Counted from the first letter of the stretch, positions 36,682 to 50,400 are shown. The stretch: DNA of 64,000 bases from Volvox africanus (GCA_030268105.1 BSDZ01000004.1:4695001-4759000), one strand, 5' to 3'. Notes: a model not told the origin generated them from the letters alone. Numbers and translations: made by a program.

Positions 36682-37787
36682 CTAGAAGGAATGCTGCATC
36701 CGGTCCCCTCCTTCCGAATGGGGCGCCGAGGGCAGGGGCGCTACGAAGGGGTCCTGCGCGAGAGCGAACACCAGAGAGGACTAGTCGGCAACGGCGATCA
36801 CAATTCCTCTATTGCCTCCTTTAAATGAGCGCACCATCTTTCAGCGACTGTTAATTCGACCGATTACAATTAAAAATGGATCAGCGATACAATAGCTGCA
36901 GCAGCTAGGTAATAGCTGCACGACACACACAGACACACATACACCAACTGCCTTTCTAGACCTCGCCTGCAGCAGCTCAGTGGTTGTTGGCCGCTTGGCG
37001 GGGTCGAACTGCAGACATCGGTCCAGGAAGCGAGCAGCCTCGGGCGATATGTTGACCGGTCTCGGCGGCCCCTCCTCCGTCTTCGCGATGATGTGCACAG
37101 CGGTCAATTGGTTATCCAGGTTCGGCCAGGGGTGTGTGCCGGACAGCATCTCGATGACGGTGCATCCAAGCGACCAGATGTCGGCACGGCGGTCGTAGCC
37201 GGTACCCCGCATCACTTCGGGAGCCATCCAGAACACGGACCCACGAACAGACTGGGGGAGATGAAAAGAAGGGAACGGCGTGAGGATGGGAAGAGGCAGG
37301 GAGAAGTTTTCCGACTTTGAAGGAAGAGGATGGCGATCGGCGATGGAAGGAGCCGACGGGAGATGCATCTGGAGGAAAAGAGAGGGGGTATGTGGAGGCA
37401 GGGACTGGCAGAGCAAAAAGCACATACTATCGCTTTTTACTAAGGTTGCTGAGTATGTTCATGAGAGGCGGGGTGCACAAAGATGCACGAAAGGGAAGCG
37501 GCCGCCCTCACGCGCAATGGCGGGAGCCGTCATAACGGTCCGCGATACGCCCTCCCCCACCAGCTGCGCCTCACCATCATGCACTCCTTGATGGTCTGAT
37601 CGCGGTACGCCTTGGAGGCCCCAAAGTCCGTCAGCTTCACCACCCCGTCGCGGCTGACCAAAACGTTGCCGCCCTAAGAACGAGTTATAATGCCACACAC
37701 ATACATGTTAGGGACAGGTGGCAACGCAAGGGCTCCCGAGTAAGCTCCACGCTACACGCACTGACAGATACACACGGAAACATAAAC

Positions 37788-37824
<37 letters not shown>

Positions 37825-37847
37825 TATACATACACATACACATATAC

Positions 37848-37916
<69 letters not shown>

Positions 37917-40900
37917 GTTGCACATACACACATACAAAATGTGGCAATTAATTCCCACCTTGAGGTCCCTGTGCACGATTTTGCAGCTGTGCAGGTAATC
38001 GAGACCCAAGAGGAGCTGGCGGGTGTAGTTGCGGACCAGCTCCTCGGAGAAGCGCTTGAAGCGCTTCAGCATCGAGGATATGGAGCCGCCTAGACGGTCA
38101 GGATCGACGTTGTTGGGTGTAACAACAGTACAGGGTGATAGGGTTCTCTTCGTGGGTGAGGTGGGTTGAGGTGGGTTGAGGTGGGTTGAGGTGGGTTGAG
38201 GTGGGGTGTATGAATTCTCAGTCCTAAGTCCCCAACAAGTTGAGGTCCAAAAAGGTATGTGAACTCCTTTCCAAGGCCGCCAAAGGTCGGTTAACGTCGG
38301 GTCGGTTGGTTTTGGATAGGGTCCGGTAGGGCCGACCTCCCTGGCTCTCTCCGCCTCCGCCGTCCCCGCCATCGCCTCCTGCCACGCGCCTGCGCCCCTT
38401 CACGCTCACCTGGCACAAACTCCAGGAAGATATAGTAGGCCGACGTTTCGGGGTCATATCGCGCATCAATGAAGCCCACAACATGCTTGTGCCGAAGCTT
38501 CTTATAGAGCGATGTCTCGTGCTCCATCTCCTTCAACTGTTGGAGAGCGGCTGCGGACAGGAGCAGAGTGGTAGTTCACCGGTTGGAGGGTAGCGCCGGG
38601 TGTGTGTGGGGCGGGGTGGGGTGGAGTGGTAGGTCACAAGAGGGAGCTCGGTGTGAACGAGGGGAGCATGATTGCTGCTGTGGCCGTAAGGCCTGAGCCG
38701 CAAACGTCATGAAGAAGGGGGTCTAAGACGCACAGCCGCACTCGCCCCGGGCGAGACGTCCTGCTCAGGCCAGAAGCGGCTTCCAGCCTCCCTCATGCAA
38801 CCAATGCGCCACCCTCTCTCGCCCCTCCTCCTCACCCTCCTTGTTCATCTTGTGGTTGATCAGCTGCAGGACTTTGACGGCCATGAGCCCCCCCGTCTGT
38901 TGGTTCAGGCCCACGTATACCTGCGCAAACGAGATGGAGGCCCTGTGTTTGTCTGCGCTGGCACAACGGAACTGTGCACGCGGATACCATAGTGTGTGAT
39001 TTCGGAGGGCTGTTGTAAAAAGGAGAGCTCGTCCTCCTTCCCGTCTCCCCTGCACCACATGAATAACCTCACGGGTGTACTAGACCGTACAACATAACTC
39101 GACGTACCTTGCCGAACGCACCCTCCCCGATCAGCTCCCCCTGTGTCCACTCCAGCTCTCCGGTCCGCAGGTCAGTGCTTAGGCGGAACATGTTGGCGGC
39201 ACGAGCCTGAAATTTGAAGTCAGGGGTGAGGAGTGAGGAGCATGGAAGTGGAATGTGCGGTAAGTACACAAAAAGACAAGAGCAAACAAAACCAAAGTCC
39301 ATGGCGCTGTAGAAGATGCTGGGGACAAGTAAAGCGCCGATTACGATTCTCGATGATTCCTGACGCTATTATTGCATCGATGTATATACAACGTTGCTTT
39401 CAACTTGTAGGTTTTGTATTCTAAGGCGTGCATCTTCGCTTCCTTCTTCTATACTTCTAATATGCAGAGGAGAGTCGCTTACAACACACTGATTACCTCA
39501 ATGGCGTCCTTGCTGGCAGTCATGGGGCTCATCTTCTTGAGTGCTTTCGCCGCGAGGATGCTAGCCCGCTGCGGGTTGGCGCGGTCGCCGCCACTGCGGT
39601 CGCTGCCGCCGACGCCTTGAGCGCCATCATCACCGAAGCCCCGGAGATCTCTCACCGGAGAGCTATCTCGCATCAGCGGTGGCGTTCCGGACTCGTCCCC
39701 GCTGCCACTCGCGCGGCTCGCGGCAGTACCGCGGCTGCCGGTCCTCACCGGCGGCAGCGGCGGTGGTGGCGTGAAACCTGTGGCCGGGACGGGCACGAAG
39801 GCAGCACCTTCGGTGGCGCCACTACTACCAATGACGGCGGTCACCGCCGCTGCCTCTAGGCCCGGGGCCATTCCTGCTGAGAACGACGGCATAGTGATGG
39901 GGCCGCTAAGCTGCCGAGCCACAGTGGTGGCACTGCTATCGCCAGCGGCTGCACCAGCACCGCCGGTGGCCGTACTGACGCCCGAGTCCGCGGGGGAGAG
40001 GCAAGAGGACGAGATGGCGGTAGGTGCTGATGCACAGGTAGTGCTGGATGCGGTGGTGGTGGTGGTGGTGGTGGTGGTGGCAGTAGGTGCGCTGGCCACA
40101 GTCGGCGTCTCACAGGTCTCCATAGAGCCGTGTACCTGCAGCCGTACACCGAAGCGGATGACCGATGTCTCAGGCACATTGATGCGGAACTGCTGCTGCT
40201 CTGCCCCTTGTATGGACAGTGGCTGCTTTTGCTGCTGCTGCTCCTTATGTGTGTCCTTATCCCCAGAAGCGTGCGCCGCAACCTGCGGAATCGGAAACAG
40301 GTAGGTGCATCATACCAGGACAGGCGTTAGGGACATTGGGACACGGAGGCAAAAAGGGAGTGTTAACTCAGAACAAGTACAAGGGAAGGGAGAATGGGAA
40401 AATTACCGGTACTAGAGAAATCGGGAGGTCCAGAGCATGGAGCCCCTGAACCGCTGGCCTGCCATAACGCAACTCTTCGCATCCCACAGCATTCACCTTG
40501 GCTTTAAGAGACGCGGCCGAAGGCCCAGCGGGAAGCCCCGGCGGCGGCTGGAACGGCGGAAAGAAGCCCATAGTTAAGTTGCCGCTGGCGGCAGGTGCGC
40601 CAGTTGCGGCCGCCGCCGCCGCCGCCACGTCCAAGCCGCAGAGGGTCGACGGGAGACCGTCCAATGCAGCTAAAGGCGGCCCCGACATAGAACTGGCAGA
40701 AAGAACGGACGACGGAAAAGACATGACTCACACCAAAAAAACGCAGCAAAGCAACCAAGAGGTAACAGGTGCCAATAAAGGCATCACCTGAGTTGAGCGT
40801 ACCTGAAGTGGATGCGCATCCAAAACAGAATGCCGGAGATGCAGGAGCAACCTAAGCGGCATCTCATGCAGGATATCGAACTACACCGGGCACTAAACGC

Positions 40901-42830
40901 TCCTGTATTACATGAACCTCCCCTTGCGTGAGATGTATTGGTGATTTTAACGACCCTTCACAGCCTAAACTCCAAGCCATCCATCCCCAACCCCAATAAA
41001 CACCGCAGGGCATACGTTCACGCTGCGCCCGCCACAATCCATCCATCCATCCATCCATCAGTATCTTAAGTGCCTTACTTGCGAAGGATCTCTGCGTCTT
41101 CTGCATGAAATGCGTTCAAGATGTCGCCCTCCGCTGCACCCCGTGACAACTGCCGCCGTATGCCACCTGGCAGCTGCAACGTCGGCGGCGAGGCCAGCAT
41201 GCCATCGCTGTCAGTCCGATGCGGGCTGGCGGGCGCCCCGGACCGATTGCCCGTGGCCGCAGCTGCCGCCGCTGCCGAAATGAATCCCGTGGGAACTGGC
41301 GGGGAGCTGGCTCCGCCACCACCGCCGCCAGGTGCTGCGCTCACGCCACCAGTACCAAGGGCACTGCCGCTGTTCCGCCGCGACCTGAAGCCGGCATTGG
41401 CGGGCTCCGGTGGCGGCACGGGGCGAAGGCTGCCTGTTATGGCGGTGGCGCCGCCGCTGGGCTGGGCTGCAACACCGCCGCCATTGCCGGCGAGGTCGAT
41501 TTGAGAAGTTGGGCTAAGCGGTGGACCGTGGATGGGGCTGCTGTTTACGCTAGCGCTGGTGCTGGCAGCGCAAGCAACAGCAGGAGTAGGGCCACCGGGC
41601 GGCCTCCCGACCATTCGTTTGGAGCTGCCGCCCTCCAGCATGACCGCCGTTGAAGCCCGTCCCATTGGCGTCGTCGCTGCCGATGTCGACGCCGACGACG
41701 ACGGACGCTCTGGACTCGGTGCAACGTCGACCCCGCTTGGGTCGCTGTATAGTGCGCCCGCCGTCGCCACTTCCGTCGTCGTTACAGCAGCGGCGGCTGC
41801 TGTTGCGGCGCGGCTGCCGCCGCCACCGCGACTCAGATACGGTGGTGATAGGGCCACTGACTGGTCATATGTGTATAACCGCATGAATTCTGGCGGTGCC
41901 AACTCGACGGGCGTCTGGTTGTCTTCATTAATGGCGCTCCAGAGTGCGCCGTATTTCGTCAGCACCCGCGCCGCCTCCACGTGCCGTCCCACGCACGCCA
42001 GGTGAAGGGCGGTCTCTCGCTGCGCGTCCACTGCATTGACGTCGGCACCCTCGTGTAGCAGCAGCCGCATTACTTCCACATCCCCGAAAGCCGCCGAATG
42101 GAGCAACGGCGGCCCCTGGCGAGGAGCAAAGTTACAGAACCGCAGGCGATTTGGCCGTTTGGAGAGCGATACCCGCAGGTCACGGCCATTGGCGGTAAAT
42201 AGCGGGAGAGGTTACATTTGGTAATAAACATTAAAAATCATCAGCTCTACTTTTCTTAAACATCACGCAAAATTTTCCCGAAATTCCCCACCCACCTGCG
42301 TATCGTGCCCGAGGTTGGGGTCGGCCCCCGCCTGCAGAAGTAGCGCCACCATGCCGGTGCTGCTGGTCATAGCTGCTTCGTGGAGAGGAGTGCGGCCCGT
42401 GATGGGGTGCCGCTCGTTCAAGCCTGCAGGGGAAGCAAAAAGGGAAAGTGGATACTTGTTCCGAGTCCCGTTTCGTACGCTGGCGCTCGGTGTCGAAACA
42501 TTTGGGTCCCTCGCACAGATACACACGCCCGTCTCCGCTTCGGACAGTGCTTTTCCAGTATTCCATATTACCAAAGCTGTCAGCTCAAATGGACCTCGAG
42601 TCCCAACAGGAAGATACTACATCCCCAGGGCACTCCGTGCACCTTAACAGAAGCACAACCAAAGGTCCCAAGCTCCAAGACGGGTCTTATTCACGCATCG
42701 GGCTCTTGTTCAAATTACCGCGTGCAGAAATCACACACGCACAAGGGGGGATACAGTGTACGATCTCGGGGAACTATATGCCCTCAGGCTCGAATCGATT
42801 CTGCAGCTCAGGGCACGGAACACACACACA

Positions 42831-42872
<42 letters not shown>

Positions 42873-45654
42873 CACACGGCCGGCTTACCCAGAGGCACTC
42901 CATTCTGTCCCCTAAGTGCTTCCAGCGCATCCGCCAGCTTGCCCTCGTCCTTAGTCCGTACCGCGTCCACCAACATGACCACTGGTTGCCGCGTACCCCG
43001 CCCGCTGCCGGGCCGTGAGGCTGACGTGGGCGTGCCCGGCTGGCTGCCGTCGCGGGACGGTCCCGAGAGGCCTGGCAGCCCCGGCACTGTGCCCTGCCCG
43101 GTCAGGGTCCCCAGGGGCCCGCCCGCTCCGAGGCTGAAGGACCGGAGGAAAGCAGGTTGGGAAAGCGAGTAGTCCTGCGGGCAAGGGATGGGGGAGTTTA
43201 AGAAGGGCAAAGATTGTAACAGTCCTGATTTCTTATGCGCTGTTCGTGTGCGCACGAATGATGTGTGCACGCACCCACTACTAATGGGGAGGCATGACAT
43301 GCACACCCAAGTGCCCGGTAGAAAGGAGAGTGTGCTCCCTTTGCCGTGGTGCGTCATCTGCTCAGCCTGTGCCACTTGATCAGCTCATTGCTTCCCCCTC
43401 ATCTTCCCATGCGAGTTTTACAACTCAGCGCCATTACCACCCCATCCCACAACCGAGGATGACAACGACGACATCAAGGGAGAACGGAACCACTCAACCA
43501 AACACCAGTGACCAGTCCACCTCCTAGTTCCCTTAAGGTACCCGCTCATGTACCCTGAACAAGCTCACCATGGAAACCGGCGCCGTAGCCATGTGCATCA
43601 GCATCCGCTCGTCCCCAGGGCTGTGACCACCCGCCTGCTGTTGTTGCTGCACCTGGGGATAGATCATCATGGCCGCCGTACCCATCTGCTGTGGTTGCCG
43701 CCTGGGATCAGGGCTAGCTCTGGGCCCCATCTTGCGCGGAACGCCACGCCCGGCCGCGGCAGCATCCGCGTAACCGGCTGTTTCCCGGGGAAGTGGGTCA
43801 AGCACGGATACGGACAGCACAGTGGCGGGATTACGTATTCAACGTTTCATAAGGCACGTCTTGAGATGTTGAGGATGGGGAACCCATCTTGAAAGGGATA
43901 AGGGTACTTCTGGCCGAAGGGTAAAGAGCTACGGACTGTACCGTTGAGCAAAGGCACTCTTTCGTACGTGCCCTTCAGGTGCGCTGGGCCGGACGGCGCA
44001 GAGGCCCCGGCATCATCAGATAGCAGAAAGCCAAAAACTTATTCGGCATCGGCAAAATCATTCGAATCCTAATGAAAGCCCGTACCAAAGCCCGACTCCT
44101 CCCTTCCGTTCCTCCCGCCCATGGAGCTGCGGGCCTGCTAGGGCCAATCCGATAAGCACACTGTGCGAGGCGGCTTTCCAATTTAGTAGACCAGTGTGGC
44201 AGACCCTCACAAACCGCATCACAGTTCTAAATTGAATGGGCATTTTTGGGTGGGTCTTAAAGCGCTCAATCAGTTTCACCTCCTTATTGCCCTGCCCCGT
44301 TCCCGCGCGATGCTCACGTGGCGGCTTGGGTTTTAGGCTTGAGCTCACGGGTGTGTGCGGCTGCGAGGAACTGGGTGTGGATGGACCTGAGTTTGGCGAG
44401 CCAATGCGGGCAAGCGCCGCCACTCGCAACGAGGAAGTGAGCGCTGAGCCCGGTGACTCTTGGACCTAGAAGAAGGGACGGCCAGTAAAGGTGGAGGTTA
44501 GTCCTACGAAGGTTGCAATATTGCAAAGTAAAGAGGAGAGGACACGAACATTCACGTGGACATGCTTTTTCTGTCACCTACCACTCCAGGGCTGTGGCTG
44601 TCCGTTGAAGAAATGCTCTCTCGGCGCTGCCTTACCCCACCCGTTACAAGCGGGGGTGGGGCTGGATGAGCGGCCGACGTTGCTGCATATCCTGCGTGCC
44701 CCATAGGAGGGGGCGCCGGCTGCGCTGTGACAGGGTAGGTGAGATTTTGTACCAAGGGCGGTGACGGCGGTGCGACGCCACGGTAGCGGTTGGGCGACGA
44801 GTAGTGCCCCATCATCGCGCCCACCGATGCCGGCGGCGACGGTTGCAGGGGCAACAAGTGCTCGTTGCCGTTGCTCCATGGACAGATACTAGTACGGAAC
44901 TGCGCTTGGGCTGACTGCGAGTCCGGAGCAGATGTAGCCTTCCGTGGCGGCGTGCCCGGCAGCGGCGCGGCTGATAACGACACAGAGTGAGACAAAGGAC
45001 AAAGGCAGGATTTGAAACAATAATGCCGCAGTAGGGTAGCAGTGACAGCAGCAACGTCAATTACAGCAAACACAGCAATGGCCCGAACCTTCCCGCGGCT
45101 TCAACAACCTAGTAGCCGCGCCAGAACTTTGAGATCACCCGGGTCCTGCCTAGGCCCATCCAACCATAGGACCTTACGCTAGCTCCGCTTCGCTGTTGTC
45201 AGCGTCTCCGCTCAAGGACAATTGTTCCTTGCCTACTCCTCCCATCACTAGCTCCCTTTGTAGAATCCTAGTTGGAGGCTTTGCTCCAAGATCAAGCTCC
45301 CCCCCTGTGCCACTCAGCTGAGAGAGCTGCCCCAGCTATAGGGCTTCCTATCCCCGCTCCCAAGCCGTCCCGTCCTCTAGTCCGTTACTCACTGCTGTAG
45401 AGTCGGTCCTTCGCACAGCCGCCATGAGCCCGGTGCTCGTCCAGCGCAGACAGCACGCGCGCAGAAGCGGCTGTGATGGCGGGGCTGGGTCCACTGATGC
45501 CGCTGGAACTTATGGTTTTATAGCCACCCTGGTCGAGGATAGAGTTGCTGTTGCGCGGAGAGAGCGAATTCAGGGGAGCCGTAGACATGGCAAGGCTGGA
45601 CCCGCTTATGCCACCACGCCGACGGCTGGGTGAGGATGCAGGGCTTGAACCCAT
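36682..45654 (-). CDS. Ankyrin-repeat MAP kinase kinase kinase (MEKK/ANP type)
   Basis: Serine/threonine kinase expected to phosphorylate MAP2Ks in the cytosol. Exons: 45654-45393, 44970-44582, 44465-44318, 43777-43569, 43174-42889, 42423-42296, 42115-41079, 40692-40497, 40282-39497, 39206-39108, 38920-38836, 38550-38410, 38089-37959, 37673-37575, 37251-36967, 36753-36682; phases agree and the total is about 1,450 residues. Residues 1-400 are low-complexity, Ser/Pro-rich. About 400-545 hold ankyrin repeats ([49 protein letters not shown]). A Gly/Ser/Ala/Thr-rich linker follows. The kinase domain, about 1168-1435, has every key motif: [13 protein letters not shown] lysine, [41 protein letters not shown]. 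The last intron seems to be GC..AG; using a nearby GT would end the protein ARTPS instead of DPFVAP. The start at 45654 is the first Met of the first recognised exon; the frame stays open upstream, so earlier exons are possible. Confidence 0.9.
37786..37916. repeat. ACACAT hexanucleotide microsatellite in a kinase intron
   Basis: About twenty ACACAT units, with two TATACA variants, fill most of the intron between the exon ending in HRDLK and the exon beginning GGN. The poly His-Thr and Cys-Val frames read from it are not genes. Confidence 0.95.
38152..38205. repeat. 10-bp tandem repeat in a kinase intron
   Basis: The unit GAGGTGGGTT is repeated about five times in the intron between the kinase exons 38550-38410 and 38089-37959. 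Confidence 0.9.
42826..42870. repeat. CA microsatellite in a kinase intron
   Basis: About twenty CA units with one TA interruption lie just downstream, in transcript sense, of the donor that ends the exon at 42889. Confidence 0.9.
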
Positions 45655-47448
45655 TTGCTTGCTCTGATGGGTTAACGAAGCAGAAGGGTTATGCGAGCGG
45701 GTGGGGGCCGGGAGGACTAGTGTTGAGAACGAGACTTTTGAGAGAAGATTGAAGGATGGAGTATACGGTTTAAAATCAAGACCTTGAGAAGCGCAGCTTG
45801 AGGCAGATAGAGATGTCTTTCGTGGAACCTTATAGATGGCAGGTCACGCGGAAAAGGTTGGGTACAACGCAGGACGCTTGCTACCGAAGGGAGCACCGGG
45901 CACTTGAGCGTGGGGCATGTGCCCGCCGCCTAGGAACGCCTGTCCATGTGAATTTTACGCGTCTGCAAAGGTCAGGTGTTGGAATGGTGAAGTACGTGGG
46001 AAGTTTCCATATTCTAAGCCTGCCAGGGACGGAGCGGTTTCGGTGCAGAAGCTGACACCCCTGCCGGCGCACCTTCGAAAATTCCCGGCCATATCCTTCA
46101 ATTTCAGCGACAGCAGCATTGCGCACCTCCGCCGGCCTGCGCAGCGGGGACATCCCGGTTTTGCCTCGGATGTAACGTAATGTACTGACACCCGAGAGGA
46201 AGCAGCAAAACCACATCCCCCAAATCGCCCACGAAAACTACTTGAGGATAAAACGTAAAATCGCCTATTGGTCTCCTTGCTTTGTATGGCTTGAGCGGTC
46301 CACATTCAGTCTGTGCATGTGCGGACAACTAAGCAAGATATTACCTACTTCGGCGATCGTGGACGTAATGAACCAAAAGAGCCATAATCAGAAAATACGC
46401 CTTTCCGAGGTGATGGCGTATGACTCTCAAGAACAATTTGCTGCCCCTCCAGTGGCCCAATAGATTGATGGCCAGCCTTTGGAGCAACAGGAGGCTTCCT
46501 TGTGCTCATGCTAAAGTCAGTGTCAATGGACTACAAAGAAGCGAAAATTCGCGAAAAGACCAAAGCCTCATAAACCGCATGTTTCGTCCCTTCTCAGCGT
46601 GCGGCCTCCTACCTAATTCAATATAGAACGAATACGCAAGGTTATTATACGTCGCCTTGGAAGAGAGCCCTACCTCATCCTGGCTGTCGTACATGCATGC
46701 CACCGGCTATCGTACGCCAAAACCGTCGCCAACACAAACCAATACTACTTAACAGGAATTGAGGTCTGATATTATTTTGATCATGCATTACATGCATCCC
46801 TTTTGCACCTCGTTTACTGCAAAGACCAAAGCGTGAACTACATGCATGTACCCCAGGTCCCAGCGCCGATAAGTTGAGCTATTAGTGGGCTATTGCCGGC
46901 TATCGCCAAGATTCGAGCCAATCTGGGCCATCATCAGAATAAGTTGCTTGTCCTTGGTTTAAGGTAAGGAGTTAGCCATGCTCCTCCAAGCGGAAGTCGG
47001 GTTGGCCATGGCTTAAGGGGTCCGCTAAATGATTGGACCTGCTTTAATTGTTGGACGTGGACCTGCAAGAGCTTGTGCAGATTAGGGATGCGGGTCACAG
47101 AGAAATGGTAAGCTTCGTTGGTTCATAACGGCGGAAAGATCATCGTGATAGACCTGTGATGGTGCGAAACGTTATTTGTACGGCGAAGCCCAATGTACTG
47201 GAACGGTCCATGTTTCCACGCTCCTTCTTAATGCCATGAATTCGCACAATTACTCTTCATACAGGCACTCTGCTGTGCATCACGTATTAACAGGCATTTC
47301 AAAGGGGTTGTGAACCATTCCTTATGCGTTAACAGGCCTTCGCACTGATGAAAGGCCCAAACGTATTCAAGTTGGAACACAAAATGCAACACCAAATGGC
47401 GTATAGCTCGTTGATGCGGAAAGGGTCGCCTTCGGGAATTTTCTTCAG
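45655..47448. other. Gap between two genes, no gene recognised
   Basis: The left part would hold the 5' end of the minus-strand kinase gene and the right part the unresolved 5' exons (including any organelle-targeting sequence) of the plus-strand transaldolase gene. I could not identify these exons. Confidence 0.4.
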
Positions 47449-50400
47449 CGGCCGGACCCGTCTGCGCTCGCGATGTCAGCCGTGCAGATGTGAACGAGGA
47501 TATCCTGGAGCGCCAAATTCGGCTATTAAACATTTTGACAAGAAGACGGATCCCTTCACCAATTTGCGGATATTCGTCGACAGCGCCAACGTTACTCAGT
47601 GGGAACTCTGCTTGTCGACAAACCTGTTCTATGGTGCGGGGTTTGTATGCGAGTCCTGATGGACGTCATAAGCGCTTTTGCTTTGAAAGTTGCGTGCGTT
47701 ACCGCTGGCCACAGGGATAACAACGAACCCGGGCATTTTGGAGAAGGATGGTAAGTCGTCCGGATTATATAACGAGAATACCGAAAGCGGACACATAAGG
47801 TCCGATTGTTTGCAAGATACCATAGGGCAGGGCAGAGGCATAGCTGTGCCTTCTGGACCTGCCAACTGGATACGTCTCCAACCCGCGCCTTCTCCTTCCA
47901 GCTCCCACTCTACCCTTCCATGCCTTAATCCCACACCTACACAGGCCAGCGGTGCACACTTTCCAACCTTACTCGTCTGTGCCGCATCGGGGAGGAACTG
48001 GGCGTGCGGGAAATGCAATTTCAAGCGTGGGGCGACAGCGCGCAGAGCATGGTGTCCGTCGCTCTCGACCTATTTGGCATGAACCCAAACCTTGTGGTGG
48101 TAAGCTGATCGTGAACAGCGGTGGCCGTTCATTGTCGCTGTTCATCCTTATCCATTCTTACCTACCCGGTTATTATGGAGCTAAAACTCAGATACCCCCG
48201 GCCGGCTGCATAGTGGCCCTGCAAGGCTGGTGGAAAGGAGCTATGTGAAAGGGGGCGCGAGGTGTCTCGGGTGGGGCGGGCCAAGCCGAGGGGACGCAGG
48301 GAACGAACGGGCGAGCTTGGGCGCCGGGGAACGGGTGTGATAACCAGCAGACCTGGGCGCAGGAACGCACGGCAGCTCAGTACTTTCCGAACTTTGCACG
48401 ATACCTGTTCGGTGGTAGTCGCTACCGTTGTTATTACCTGGTCTAGTAATTGTTGATAATATCATTTGTATGTTATAGTTATTTATCTTATTTGGCAGTT
48501 TTATTATGTGGTTTAGATGGTTTAGTGCTTATTAATATTTGTTTGTCTTATTCTCATATTTTCACCTTCACTGTAATGAGTCCTGTAAGGCCCTCGGGAA
48601 TTTTTGCCGTCGCCGGCAAAATGTGCTTACTTGCTTGCAAACTTTTGCTTTCATTTCTATAGTCTGATAATTGATTTGAATTCTTTTACCTATGACCTTT
48701 TTTCAGCATGTTAAACGGTAGCCCCATGAATGTCAAAAAGCGTGGCCGTAAGGTGGCCGGGCCAGGGAAAATGGGGTTTCAGAATGAGGGACGAATGAGA
48801 AACGCTTCCATAGCGTTTGCAAATCCGAGTTAGGCGCGTGTCATAAATGCTCTATGATCCTGCTTTGTTTCCTTGCGTCCCTACCTTTATCGCTGCTGTG
48901 GTTAGGTGAAGCTGCCTTGCACGCTCGAGGGTTTTCAGGCAGCAGCTCTGCTACGGGAGAGCGCCGTCCGCGTAACCATGACGGGTAGGGTGGCTGGAGG
49001 CCGATGCCCTTGAGGGGGGCTAGCCAGCGAAGCGGGGAACTGACAAGGAACCCCAGACAAGGAAGCCGCGCTGGGGAAGTAGATACTCACTTCTGAGCTG
49101 GGCTGGGGCTCATGGGGTTCGAGATGGGGCAGGAGAGGGGGAAAGGGGGCATGAGGTTCTTTGTTGTGAGGCTCTGTGGAAGTTTATAAGCCCAGAAACC
49201 CTATATTGGTTGCGAGGATTTAGAAACTTCCGCCCAAAGCCCTAAAAACCACCCCAAAAGTTCTCACAAACTCAACCTTTAAGGCAGCTTTGGGGCCATC
49301 TGGAAAGATCTGGAAAAGGGAACGCTGGATGGGCGGTGCCGGGATATCGGCTTGCAGAGAGCTGAGGGCAGCTGCGGCAGTATGCGGTGGTAACGGTCAC
49401 AAGATCTGTCTCTTAATGTCCAACGCTCTGATTTCCCGAATAGATGCCACACCCTTCGTAGCGTAGCGTAAGTGTAGCCTTGCCATCAGATTTCTAGCCC
49501 CTCTAAAGTTAACATCAACCCCCCAAACCCCACTTCTGTACGTCCCATCCCAGCCATGTACACAAGTTCCCAGGTGCTTCTTGCGCAGAGCGTTGGGGCC
49601 GAGTACGCTGCACCGTACCTGGGGCGAATGAACGACGCTTACGGAAACAACCAGGTACTGACCGATGTGAAGTTATTGTGTAAAGAGAAACGATACGGCA
49701 CGGGTTTGTGAGCGCCGCAAGGGACTTCTGAATGAATTTAACTAAGCTGTCTCTTTGGCTTGATGCTACGTTTAAGAATTCACATCCGTATACATACACA
49801 TACACCATGCACCATACACCATACACATACACAAATATGAGGGTTCTGAGCAGCTGACGCCGTCATAACCCCACAGTTGTTAAAAAACTGTGGGGTTCAT
49901 CAGAATCTGTAATGGGCGCAGGGTTGATCAGCCCAGCACCTTTTACAAATTTAGTTAACAAAAAGGCCCAATGTTTACTCCCGCTGGGTCCCAGGGCTAC
50001 AAGGAGGTCGTGCAGATGCAGCGCATCCTGACCACCCAGAAGGCGCGCACCCGGCTGCTGGTAGCCTCTATTCGAGATGCCTTCACCATGGCCAGCCTGG
50101 CGGCGGAGGTGCGGGGCCGGGTGGACTTGTATGCTGGCACCAGACAGACCCCACCCCGTAGAACGTGTTTGCATTTCTCTTGGCGAGGTACCTCATTCAG
50201 TTCCTCATTATTTCAAACTTTTTATCCTCTGATGAAGGGAATCCGGAACTTCAATCTTTCCTCGTTGTCTTCTTTCATTCGGCGCTTCGGGTGTAAGATG
50301 TGGGAACGGGTTTTGACCAGTTTCTGTCCGGTGCGGGACTCTCTCTTGTTTGTACACCCCTTCCCTACCCGCGGACTACTCGTTTCCCGTTCTATGACTT

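Noticed and set aside
37685..37951. Frames of alternating Cys-Val, Cys-Met and His-Thr residues
   Set aside because: Simple translation of the ACACAT microsatellite in a kinase intron.
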